Shown here: positions 16,270 to 24,017 of the stretch, in pieces | Numbering within the stretch: position 1 is the stretch's first letter | Layout: the number at the start of each line of letters is the position of its first letter | NCBI GenBank assembly: GCA_035528235.1 | Contig: DATKZB010000270.1 | Location: 1 to 25,329 of the forward strand | Reading direction: 5' to 3' | Length of the DNA: 25,329 nt | Origin: DATKZB01 sp035528235 | Lineage (GTDB): Bacteria; Planctomycetota; Phycisphaerae; FEN-1346 | Notes under the pieces: generated by a model | The model's input: only the letters and a program-made list of their open reading frames with translations | The model's database searches: none | Told to the model about the DNA's origin: nothing | Translations under genes and position numbers: made by a program

Positions 16270-17184
16270 TACCCCAATGGCGCGGCGGGGGTTGGTGACG
16301 GTCAGCCGCTGCGCGTCGACCTCCGAGAGTCCGACGCCGTCGACGAGGTTCCGCGCGGCCTGGCGCATGGTGATGGCCCCGCCCACGAGCGACCCGTCCA
16401 TGAGTCGCGCGGCATCGTTGGCCGCCACCCGAATTCGGTAACGCCCGTGCCCGTACTCGCCCGGCCCCAGGCCGGCGGGCGTGACGGCGTCGGTGACGAT
16501 CACCGCCCGCCCGAGGTCGATGCCCCGCAGCCAGTTGGCAAGCACAAAGAAGGGCACGTGGACGCCGTCGGCGATGAAACAGAGCCACAGCCGCTCGTGC
16601 AGCGCCAGCGCCCGCTGGATGATGTTGTCGTGTCGCGCGACCGTGTTCGCGCAACCGTTGCCCAGGTGCGTGAACATCGCCAGACCGGCGTCGATGGCGG
16701 CCCGGAGTTGATCGAGCGTGGGGTCGCAATGGCCGGCGCTCGCGACGATGCCGCAGCCGGCGAGCAGGCGTGTGAGCCGCTGCCCCGAGTCGCACTCCGG
16801 CGCCAGCGTGACGACGCGCGCCAGGCCCCCTGCGGCATCGAGCAGCCGCTTCATCTCGTCGACGTCGGCCGGGCGGACGGCGTCGGCCGGGTGGGCGCCG
16901 CGGTATCCGTCGACGGGGCTGATGAACGGCCCCTCGACGTGGATGCCGGCGATGACGCGGCGGGCCAGCGGGTCGGCGGCGCGCAGCGCGACCAGGTTCG
17001 CCATCCGCCGCTCCATCGTCTCGAGCGCCTCGGTGGTGAAGGTGGCCAGGACACCGCCGACGCCGTCGGCCTCCAGACGCTCGCACGCCGCGTGCAGGTC
17101 GTCGGGCGACAGGTCGTCGCGGTTGAAGTCGACGCCGCCGTAGCCGTTGACCTGGAGGTCGAAGAACCCGTCCACGTCGCTCAT
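16249..17184 (-). CDS. nagA: N-acetylglucosamine-6-phosphate deacetylase (NagA family), barrel-only form
   Basis: Removes acetate from N-acetylglucosamine-6-phosphate to give the NagB substrate. Start ATG at 17184, 32 bases after the previous gene; no other ATG in this frame occurs before it in the gap. Motifs: GFFDLQVNGYGGVDF at 6-20, HVEGPFISP with metal ligand Glu84, GAHP near 97-100, ASAGHCDPT with His152, FTHLGNG with His173, and catalytic Asp232 in IVTDAVTPAG. At 311 residues it is about 70 shorter than usual. It begins at the first barrel strand and ends right after NPRRAIGVHGHPAG, so the small beta-sandwich domain contributed by both ends of normal NagA is missing. Probably last gene of the leftward operon. 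Confidence 0.88.
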   Translation of the reverse strand: MSDVDGFFDLQVNGYGGVDFNRDDLSPDDLHAACERLEADGVGGVLATFTTEALETMERRMANLVALRAADPLARRVIAGIHVEGPFISPVDGYRGAHPADAVRPADVDEMKRLLDAAGGLARVVTLAPECDSGQRLTRLLAGCGIVASAGHCDPTLDQLRAAIDAGLAMFTHLGNGCANTVARHDNIIQRALALHERLWLCFIADGVHVPFFVLANWLRGIDLGRAVIVTDAVTPAGLGPGEYGHGRYRIRVAANDAARLMDGSLVGGAITMRQAARNLVDGVGLSEVDAQRLTVTNPRRAIGVHGHPAG

Positions 17185-17216
17185 CGCCCGCCTCACTTCC
17201 GCTATACCATATACCT

Positions 17217-17666
17217 CTATGGCTCGATTCCGAAGAACGTCTGGCACGGCAACTGCGAGACCCAACTGGGCCCGAACGAGCCCGAGGCGTACCAGTGGTC
17301 GAAGACCCCGGCGGCGGCCGACCACTCCAGGCCGCCCCCGAGGCCCAGCTTCTCGTCGTTCCCCAGGACGAACCCGAAGCGGCACCGGCCCTTGGCGGGG
17401 TCGAACATCGCCAGTTCCCGCCGCGGAATCGCCATCTCGTACACCGTGACTTTCGCGGCCTCGTCGCGCCGGATCTTGATCGTCGCGCCGCGCACCGGCC
17501 CGTAGCCGGGCACCTTGTCGGTCTGGTAGGCGATGCGGCGGCCGGTGTCGGGGCCCCACTGGCGGATCAACTGGTCGCCCTCGGTCGAGACGTGGGCGGC
17601 GTAATGGTAATCGGTGTCGTAGAAGTGCCCCTTCCAGGCGTACGGGTCGTCCATCTGGCGTCCCCA
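17217..17666 (-). pseudogene. Downstream remainder of the CBM9-like domain, cut off by an in-frame UGA
   Basis: This stretch is in the same frame as the GH-A gene that ends at 17667 and continues its C-terminal domain without loss: WGRQ, then MDDPYAWKGHFYDTDYHYAA and so on to SWVSQLPCQTFFGIEP and a TAG at 17217-17219. The first ATG is at 17654 and has no ribosome site that I can see. These features (YEMAIPRREL, FGFVLGND) are the second half of a CBM9-type carbohydrate-binding fold that starts in the upstream piece. It is unlikely to be a gene of its own. Confidence 0.8.
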
Positions 17667-20090
17667 TCACGGCACGCGGTCGCGGAAGCCGAAGGCGAAC
17701 ATCAGGGCGTCGCCGGCGTGGCGGATGTGCGTCAGGCCATCGGGCATCGCCGTCCGGTACGGCAGCGTGACCGACCCCTTGACGACCGGCTGGCCGGCGG
17801 GGCACGCCAGCGAATCCTCGTGCACCTCGGCCGCCAGGTACACGTTAGCATCGTCGTAGGCCGTAAAGACCCGGGCGACGACCCGCTTGGCGTCGGGCGT
17901 GCCGGTGGGCCGGTCTAGGTGCGGGTTCAGCAGATATTGCGTGACGTCGATGTCGCTGCCGAGGCGGTCGCTGTCCACGAGGACCGCCGTCGCCCCCGCC
18001 CAGTCGGCCAGGTCGCCGTCGACCGAGACGGTCTTGCGGACGAACCGGGCCACGGCCACGATCTGCTTGCGGACCACGGTGCCGGCGTCGGTCTTCGCCG
18101 TCAGGGTGGCGGCGTACTCGTTCTGCGGCGACGGCTTGGCGCTGGGCCACCCGATGGGAATCTCGAGCAGCCGCGCCGCCGGAATGGTGAACTCGACCAC
18201 CGACGACGCGTCGCATCCCGCCACATCGAGCGCCAACGTGCCCGCGACCGGCCGGTTCAGTTGGTTCTCGACCCGCACCGACAGCGTCTGCCGCACATCG
18301 GCCGGCCGCCCCAGCGACAGGGCGTACAGGGCGAGCGGCGTCGCGCCCTCGATGCGGGCTCGGGCGATGCGCTCGCGAAGTTGGCACACCGAGAGGGCGT
18401 CGGACGTGACGTAGACCGGGTACTCGGACAGCGGCACCGTCAGCCGCCCGCCGGCCGGCGCGATGGGCCGGCCCGTGCAGTCATACGCCTTCAGGCCCGA
18501 GGCATCGGCGATGGTCAGCGTGGCCCCCTCGTCGGGCGCCGCGCTGGACGGGCCCGTGTGGCCCCAGACGACGGCCACCTTGGTGGCGTCGGCGGCGCGG
18601 TCGTCGGGCACGGGAACCGTCCAGCGGACACCGATGTCCTGGGCGCGCGGCAGGCGGCGGACCTCGTCGGTCACGTGCCGCGGATGGGCGAAGACAGCCC
18701 CGTAGATGAGTTCGTTCTCGGGCCAGATGTCGGCCGCGATGGGGCGGTCCTCGATGAGGTGGGCCAGGACGGCCAGCGTCGTGTTCGGCCGGGTCCAGGC
18801 GGGGCCGTACCCGATGCCCCACTGGATGTTCGTCTGGAACGCGCCGACCAGGGCGCCGCGGACGGCGTACTGGACGATCTTCCGGGCATTCACATTGTTA
18901 TTCTTCTCGACGTCCGGCATGCCCTCCCCGCCCTCGGCCCACGACGTGCCGCCCTCGGTCAGGTAGTAGTACGGCAGGTCCATCCGCCGGGTGACCAGGA
19001 ACCCGTGGTCGATGGACCGGGCCTGGGCCCCGCCGCGCATCGTCTTGGCGGCCGCCCCCGAGTACGGATGGTGCGTGGTGCCCGCCAGCAGGCCCCGCCA
19101 GCAGTCGGGGTACGGTTCGATGTGGTCCTCGGCAAACATCGAACTGTTGCCCGCCAGGAGGCGCAGCCGGGGGTTGACCGTCAGCGCCATCCGGCACCAC
19201 TGGGTGTGGAGCCGGCGGTACTCGGCCGAGTCGGCGGCCCACGCCCAGCCGAAGATCCACGGCTCGTTCCAGAACTCCCAGGTCGTGACGTCCGGGTAGC
19301 GACGGACGACGAGTTCGCTCGTCCGGACGAACTCGTCGAAGTTGCGCGGCGGGCCGTGCATGCCGGTCTTCTTGGCGATCTCACTGTTGGCCCGCTCGAA
19401 CGAGTACCCGACGATGGGCAGGACCCACAGGCCCGCCTCGCGCGACTCCTGGAACCGGCGGTCGAGGTCGTCGAAGTTGACCGGCAGGGCCTCGCCCTTC
19501 GACGGCTCGGGCACGTCGCCCCGTATGTGCGGCGAGAAATGCGTCCGCTGCACCTTCATGCCGATGGCCCGGAGCAGCGCCAGTTCCTTGCCCGTGCGGA
19601 TGCTGGAGGTGTTCGAGGCGAAGAACGAGTCCGGCCGCAGACCCTCGCGGTGCGGCGGCACGATGCCCAGGTCGGCCGACGCCTCGGCCCGCGCGCCGCC
19701 GTTCTCGACGCGGACCGTGATATGGTACAGGCCCACGGGCAGCCGGGCGGTGCCCTCCTCGGCCACCACCTCGCTGCCCTCAATGCGGATGCTCGGCGGG
19801 GAGACCGGCCCGTCCACCCGTCGGCCCCACAGATCGACGGTTGCCAGGGTGACCTTGATGGGCTTCTCGAGGTCGGCCCCGCCGACGGTCACCTTCAGCG
19901 GCACGTCGACGGCCTGGCCGCGCTCGAGCGCCCCGGCTGGGGCCTCGAACATGTTCCAGGTGCCGACCTCTTCGAGCCGGACGTCGAGCGCGACCGCCGG
20001 CGTCGCGGCCAGCCACGCGGCCAGCATCACCACGGCGGCCGGCCATGCCAGTGCTTTGCCGGCCAGGGGTCCTGTGCCCAGCGTTCTCAT
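17667..20090 (-). CDS. Secreted clan GH-A glycoside hydrolase with CBM9-like C-terminal domain, interrupted by UGA
   Basis: ATG at 20090 follows a perfect AGGAGGT (20097-20103). Signal peptide at 1-35 (AVVMLAAWLAATPAVA). A beta-rich domain covers about 36-145. A TIM barrel of the GH39/GH5/GH2-like clan follows, with acid/base Glu276 in TTWEFWNEPWIFGW and nucleophile Glu379 in YYYLTEGGTSW. Further beta domains precede a CBM9-like sugar-binding domain that begins near residue 687 (VSVDGDLADWAGA). The frame stops at a TGA (17667-17669, codon 808) in the middle of that domain and then stays open for another 149 codons to 17217 with matching sequence. The TIM barrel is complete, so an enzyme may still be made. 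The full-length product would be about 957 residues. DegT lies 58 bases upstream and nagA follows. Confidence 0.85.
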   Translation of the reverse strand: MRTLGTGPLAGKALAWPAAVVMLAAWLAATPAVALDVRLEEVGTWNMFEAPAGALERGQAVDVPLKVTVGGADLEKPIKVTLATVDLWGRRVDGPVSPPSIRIEGSEVVAEEGTARLPVGLYHITVRVENGGARAEASADLGIVPPHREGLRPDSFFASNTSSIRTGKELALLRAIGMKVQRTHFSPHIRGDVPEPSKGEALPVNFDDLDRRFQESREAGLWVLPIVGYSFERANSEIAKKTGMHGPPRNFDEFVRTSELVVRRYPDVTTWEFWNEPWIFGWAWAADSAEYRRLHTQWCRMALTVNPRLRLLAGNSSMFAEDHIEPYPDCWRGLLAGTTHHPYSGAAAKTMRGGAQARSIDHGFLVTRRMDLPYYYLTEGGTSWAEGGEGMPDVEKNNNVNARKIVQYAVRGALVGAFQTNIQWGIGYGPAWTRPNTTLAVLAHLIEDRPIAADIWPENELIYGAVFAHPRHVTDEVRRLPRAQDIGVRWTVPVPDDRAADATKVAVVWGHTGPSSAAPDEGATLTIADASGLKAYDCTGRPIAPAGGRLTVPLSEYPVYVTSDALSVCQLRERIARARIEGATPLALYALSLGRPADVRQTLSVRVENQLNRPVAGTLALDVAGCDASSVVEFTIPAARLLEIPIGWPSAKPSPQNEYAATLTAKTDAGTVVRKQIVAVARFVRKTVSVDGDLADWAGATAVLVDSDRLGSDIDVTQYLLNPHLDRPTGTPDAKRVVARVFTAYDDANVYLAAEVHEDSLACPAGQPVVKGSVTLPYRTAMPDGLTHIRHAGDALMFAFGFRDRVP

Positions 20091-20148
20091 GCGTGTACCT
20101 CCTGACGAATCGACTCGACGGCCGCGCCGGCCGGTCCCGCCCGGCGCG

Positions 20149-21435
20149 TCATGGGCGGGCCGCGCTCACATCCACGCGCTCGACCTGGTCGAGGTTGGCC
20201 ATGACCTTGCGGAAGGCGTCGGCGATGCGGTCGACCACCTCGGGCCCGTTGGGCGCGCGGAGCGGCGTCGTCATGCCCACGTGCCAATCGCTGTGGCGCC
20301 GGGCGGCCGGGAACTGCTCCGGCCGATAGTCGACCCGGGCCGCGTGCGGGCACGACCACGGGCACCCTTTGCCGTAGGCGTTGGCGGCCTGGAAGACGGT
20401 CATCTCGGGCACGGGCCATCCCTGCCAGACGCCGACGTCGGCGCCCTCGGCCTTGAGGGCGGCGACGAGTTGGTCGCGCAGCGTCTTGGCCTGGGCCGCG
20501 CGGCCCAGGGCCTCCATGTCGAAACGGATAGTGTAATTGTAATACGTATGGTCGAACCCCTCGGGGGCGGTCGGCAGGATGAGGTGCGGCACTTCGCGCA
20601 GGCGCTCGGTCAGGCGGGCCGCGTTGGCCCGCTGCCGCTCGAGGTACGCGTCGAGCCGCCCCAGTTGGGCCCGGGCGAACGCCGCCACGAGGTCGCTCAT
20701 GCGGTACATCCACCCCATGCCATAGGTGTGGTAGCCGGGGGGCTCGTCGGGCGCGCGGTTCTCGCCGAAGTACCGGAGGGTCTCACCCTTCTTGAAGACG
20801 GCCTCGTCGTCGGTCACGAAGAACCCGCCCTCGCCCGAGCACAGACACTTGTTCTGGTTCGTGCTGAAAGCGGCGCAGCGGCCGAAGGTGCCGACCTTGC
20901 GTCCGCCGATGGTGGCCCCGTGCGACTGGCACCCGTCTTCGATGACCGCCAGGTCGTGCCGCGCGGCCACCGCCAGGATCGCCGGCATGTCGGCCGCCAG
21001 GCCGTGCAGGTGGACGGCCATGATGGCCCGGGTGCGCGGCGTGACGGCGGCCTCGACGGCCGCGGGGTCGACGTTCATCGTCGCCCAGTCGATGTCGGCA
21101 AAGACGGGAATCGCGTTGTGGTGCAGACTGCAGGTGGCCGACGACGGCCACGAGTACGCCGGCACGATGATTTCGTCGCCCACGCCGCACTCGCACGCCG
21201 CCACGCACATGTGCAGGGCGGCCGTTCCGGAGTTGCACGCGGCCACGTGCCGGTTGCCGTTCCAGGCGGCGAACTCCTGCTCGAGGGCCTTGCAGTTGGG
21301 ACCGTAGGTGTGCTCGCCGCCCTCGAGCGACTCCAGGACCATCCGCCGGTCGGTCTCGTCGATGGGCGGCCACCGCTGGATGGTGCCGTCGGGCACCGCC
21401 TTCGGGCCGCCGTGGATCGCCAGTTTCTCGGCCAT
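20149..21435 (-). CDS. DegT/DnrJ/EryC1-family PLP-dependent sugar aminotransferase
   Basis: Cytoplasmic fold-type I aminotransferase of 428 residues that usually transfers an amino group from glutamate to a keto-sugar. Start ATG at 21435, preceded on the minus strand by GAGGAAT. Family landmarks: HTYGPNCKALEQEFAAW near the N-terminus, the PLP phosphate-binding NSGTAALHM, EIIVPAYSWPSSA, AIMAVHLHG, VIEDGCQSHGA with the Asp that contacts the PLP ring, and the Schiff-base Lys196 in STNQNKCLCSGEGGFF. A C-terminal segment from residue 300 on is richer in Trp and His than most relatives. Sitting between a UroD-like gene and a glycoside hydrolase, it may act with the Gfo/Idh/MocA dehydrogenase upstream on the same sugar. 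Confidence 0.93.
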   Translation of the reverse strand: MAEKLAIHGGPKAVPDGTIQRWPPIDETDRRMVLESLEGGEHTYGPNCKALEQEFAAWNGNRHVAACNSGTAALHMCVAACECGVGDEIIVPAYSWPSSATCSLHHNAIPVFADIDWATMNVDPAAVEAAVTPRTRAIMAVHLHGLAADMPAILAVAARHDLAVIEDGCQSHGATIGGRKVGTFGRCAAFSTNQNKCLCSGEGGFFVTDDEAVFKKGETLRYFGENRAPDEPPGYHTYGMGWMYRMSDLVAAFARAQLGRLDAYLERQRANAARLTERLREVPHLILPTAPEGFDHTYYNYTIRFDMEALGRAAQAKTLRDQLVAALKAEGADVGVWQGWPVPEMTVFQAANAYGKGCPWSCPHAARVDYRPEQFPAARRHSDWHVGMTTPLRAPNGPEVVDRIADAFRKVMANLDQVERVDVSAARP

Positions 21436-21452
21436 GTCGATTCCTCGATAAT

Positions 21453-21716
21453 GCGGCGGGCAAGGCGGCCGGCTAACTTGGCAAGGCGACACATGCCGCC
21501 CGGCGAACGGCACGCGGCGGGCAAGCCCGCCGGCTAACTTGGCAAGCCGACAACCTCGTCGCCCGGCGAACGGCACGCGACGGGCAAGCCCGCCGGCTAA
21601 CTTGGCAAGCCGACAACCTCGTCGCCCGGCGAACGGCACGCGGCAGGCAAGCCCGCCGGCTAACTTGGCAAGCCGACACATGTCGCCCGGCGCGCAAGGC
21701 GGCCGGCTAACTCGGC
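21453..21716. repeat. Tandem repeat array, units of 61-63 bp, about 4.5 copies
   Basis: Units start near 21453, 21514, 21577, 21640 and 21691. The shared core on the plus strand is CGGCTAACTTGGCAAGCC, then about 20 bases and CGCCCGGCGAACGGCAC. Read on the minus strand each unit carries TTGCCAAGTTAGCCGG. The last, shortened unit overlaps the stop codon of the UroD-like gene (21707-21709), whose end TTGCCGAGTTAGCCGG is nearly the same. Besides the array the gap between the UroD-like and DegT genes holds nothing I can recognise. Confidence 0.9.
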
Positions 21717-22765
21717 AAGTCGGCGATCGGCGCCGTCCAGGCATCGAGGGCGGCGCGGATGTTGGCGAGCGGGTTGTGCTTGCCCCACTCGAACTGGGCG
21801 ATGACGCCGCCCGCGGGGTCGCCGAGCGCGCGCCGGACGCGACCCACCGCCCGCCGCACGTCGTCGGCGGTGCCGAACGGCAGAATGCGCTGGCGGTCGA
21901 TCTCGCCCCAGAACGTGACGCGGCCCTTGAACCGGCGGCCAAGGTCCTCGATATCCATGCAGAAGAGTTGACTATTGATGGCGTCGACGCCGACCTCGAC
22001 CAAATCCTCGTAGATGGCCGCAATGTGCCCGTCGCTGTGCATGAACGCCTTCTTGCCGGCCGCGTGAATCATGTCGCAGTACGCCTTGTAGAGCGGCTTG
22101 AAGAGGTCGCGCCACATGTCGGGCGAGATGAGGAGCGCCCCTTGCGCGCCCCAATCGTCCATAAACGAGATGCCGTCGCAATCGGTCGCGGCCCAGCCGG
22201 CCAGTTCCTTCAGGTGAAACTCGTGGACCATGTCGCGCAGGGCCCGCACCTCGGCGCTGCCGTAGGCGAGATCGACGTACACGTTCTCGCTGCCGCGCAG
22301 AAACTGCATCCGCTCGAACGGCCGCACGCCCGTGCCGCACAGCATGAACTGCTGCGGCCCCGCCAGGTTGGCCGCCTGGGCGCGGTTGACGGCGTCCCAG
22401 TCGGCCCCGTCTAGCACTTCCCAGGGCGGACGGTAGTGGTCGAGCGCGAACCACTCGGCCAGCGGCGGACGCTTGACCTCGCCGATGACGCCGTCTTCCT
22501 TGCACTCCCAGATGCAGCCCCACTCGTCGACATAAATGCCCGTCTTGTACGGAGCGCCGCGGGCCCGGTGGCCGCGCGCCAGCACGTACCCGCGCGGGCC
22601 CAGGATGGCACCGGGACCCGTGAAGTCGTCGGGGAAGTCGCGCCGCACGGCGGCCAGGTCGTCGGGGGCGTGCTGGTCGATCCAGGGCAACGTCCAGAGG
22701 TTCCGCGGCGCGCGGTCGGGGCCGCGAAACTCGAGGCAGCGGTAGACGCGTTCGCGCGGGGTCAT
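21707..22765 (-). CDS. Uroporphyrinogen decarboxylase (UroD/MtaA)-family protein
   Basis: 352 residues; start ATG at 22765 with GGGAGGG upstream, 26 bases after the Gfo/Idh/MocA stop. Family features: N-terminal MTPRERVYRCLEFRGPDRAPR, a middle DGISFMDDWGAQGALLISPDMWRD-type strand (about 205-228), then AFMHSDGHI near 255 and VDAINSQLF, the order seen in UroD and in the methyl-transfer relatives MtaA/CmuA. The Zn-type H-x-C-G motif of MtaA reads HSDGH here, so a methyltransferase role is not supported by that site, and true heme synthesis is unlikely in this setting. Such UroD-like genes are frequent near sugar genes in planctomycetes; the reaction is unknown. Confidence 0.85.
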   Translation of the reverse strand: MTPRERVYRCLEFRGPDRAPRNLWTLPWIDQHAPDDLAAVRRDFPDDFTGPGAILGPRGYVLARGHRARGAPYKTGIYVDEWGCIWECKEDGVIGEVKRPPLAEWFALDHYRPPWEVLDGADWDAVNRAQAANLAGPQQFMLCGTGVRPFERMQFLRGSENVYVDLAYGSAEVRALRDMVHEFHLKELAGWAATDCDGISFMDDWGAQGALLISPDMWRDLFKPLYKAYCDMIHAAGKKAFMHSDGHIAAIYEDLVEVGVDAINSQLFCMDIEDLGRRFKGRVTFWGEIDRQRILPFGTADDVRRAVGRVRRALGDPAGGVIAQFEWGKHNPLANIRAALDAWTAPIADLPS

Positions 22766-22791
22766 CGCACCCGTCCCTCCCGGACCCGACG

Positions 22792-23895
22792 TCAGGCGTC
22801 GAGCGTGCCCTCCTCGAGGCCCGCCGGCAGCGGCGCCGGCTGGTCGCACGTGCTCTCCAGGTCGACGTGCCGGCCGGAGGTCGACGCGTCGTGGAAGGCG
22901 TGCATGATGTCGAGCACGTGGTACGCCAGGCGGCCGCTGGCGCGGTGCGGCCGGCCCGAGCGCATCGCGTAAGCCATGTCGGCCACGCCGATACCGCGAC
23001 TGTTGGCGGCGTACGGGCGCGTCAGCGGCACGTCCTGCCACTGCTTGTCGCCCGGACGGCGGAGGCGCACCGGGCCGCCGAAACCGTTCGGGTCGGGCAC
23101 GCTCAGGGTGCCCTCGCTGCCGTAGACCTCGATGCACGGATGCTCGGCCGCCCACACGTCGAACGAGGTGGTGATGGTGCCGATGGCGCCGCTGGCGAAG
23201 TCCAGGATGCCGCACACGTGCGTCGGCACCTCGACGGCGATGCGGGTGCCCGACTTGGGCTGGCTCGTGATGAGCCGCTCGGCAAACGTGGCCCGGGCCG
23301 AGCCCGTCACCCGCCGCACCGGTCCCATCAGGTTGACCAGGGCGGTCAGGTAATACGGGCCCATGTCGAACATGGGGCCGCCACCCGGCTTGTAGTAGAA
23401 CTCCGGGTCGGGGTGCCACGACTCGTGCCCGTGGCACAGCATGAAGGCCGTGGCGCCGATGGGTTCGCCGATTCGCCCCTCGTCGATGAGTTGGCGGCAC
23501 GTCTGGATGCCGGCGCCGAGGAACGTGTCGGGCGCGCCGCCCACGAGCAGCCGCTTCTCGCCGGCCAGGGCCAGCATCTTCCGGCCGTCGGCACGCGCGA
23601 GCGCCAGCGGCTTCTCGTTATGGACGCACTTGCCGGCCGCCAGGGCCGCCAGGGCCACCGTGCCGTGGGCCACCGGGATCGTCAGGTTGACGACGATGCG
23701 GATGTCCGGGTCGGCCAGCAGCTCCTGGGTCGTGCAGGCCTTCGGAACGCCGAACTCCTTGGCCCTGGCCTGGGCCCGTTCGGGGACGAGGTCGGCACAG
23801 GCGACGATCTCGAGGATGTCGAACGTCCGCCCCGCCTCGAAGTAGATGGGCGCGATGTTGCCACACCCGACGATGCCGATGCTGGTGGTCTCCAT
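22792..23895 (-). CDS. Gfo/Idh/MocA-family NAD(P)-dependent oxidoreductase
   Basis: 367 residues. The N-terminal Rossmann domain begins GIVGCGNIAPIY (residues 7-18, GxGxxA-like), continues with the dinucleotide-contact strand VACADLVPERAQA, and carries the family Lys motif HNEKPLAL near 93-99 (E-K-P). The second half has the usual alpha/beta domain with GGGPMFDMGPYYLTALVNLM near 170-190, which in relatives contacts the sugar and supplies catalytic residues, and IEVYGSEGTLSVPDP. Start ATG at 23895; GGGAGGA lies about 11 bases upstream on the minus strand. Members oxidise or reduce sugars, inositols or sugar nucleotides. Followed by the UroD-like gene with 26 bases between, probably one transcript. 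Confidence 0.93.
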   Translation of the reverse strand: METTSIGIVGCGNIAPIYFEAGRTFDILEIVACADLVPERAQARAKEFGVPKACTTQELLADPDIRIVVNLTIPVAHGTVALAALAAGKCVHNEKPLALARADGRKMLALAGEKRLLVGGAPDTFLGAGIQTCRQLIDEGRIGEPIGATAFMLCHGHESWHPDPEFYYKPGGGPMFDMGPYYLTALVNLMGPVRRVTGSARATFAERLITSQPKSGTRIAVEVPTHVCGILDFASGAIGTITTSFDVWAAEHPCIEVYGSEGTLSVPDPNGFGGPVRLRRPGDKQWQDVPLTRPYAANSRGIGVADMAYAMRSGRPHRASGRLAYHVLDIMHAFHDASTSGRHVDLESTCDQPAPLPAGLEEGTLDA

Positions 23896-23927
23896 AACGC
23901 CTGGGTCCTCCCTCTCTGGTTCCGTGG

Positions 23928-23972
23928 CCGCCCCCGTGCCTTCCGCGCGGCAGCATCAGGATACGGGGGCGG
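23928..23972. terminator. Perfect 10-bp inverted repeat between two leftward genes
   Basis: CCGCCCCCGT (23928-23937) pairs exactly with ACGGGGGCGG (23963-23972) across a 25-base loop. For leftward transcription it lies 45 bases after the membrane protein stop and before the Gfo/Idh/MocA start. A terminator or attenuator is possible; the large loop and lack of T-run keep confidence low. Confidence 0.35.
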
Positions 23973-24017
23973 GCCGGGCGCTTCTAACAAAATACGCCTG
24001 GGAATCGGCCGCCCGCG

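Noticed and set aside
17667..17669. UGA read as glycine (genetic code 25) as explanation for the internal TGA
   Set aside because: TGA is the stop codon of many other genes here (beta-helix, pstS, pstC, pstB1, pstB2, GT3), so a genome-wide recoding is excluded.
17919..20105. Long plus-strand open frame (728 codons) opposite the GH-A gene
   Set aside because: It mirrors a well-supported hydrolase and has no recognisable motif or ribosome site.
21473..21697. Small Arg/Cys-rich protein encoded by the repeat array
   Set aside because: Periodicity comes from the DNA repeat, there is no ribosome site, and it lies in the non-coding gap.
21453..21716. CRISPR array
   Set aside because: Units are contiguous and similar along their whole length, with no unique spacers, and there are no cas genes nearby.
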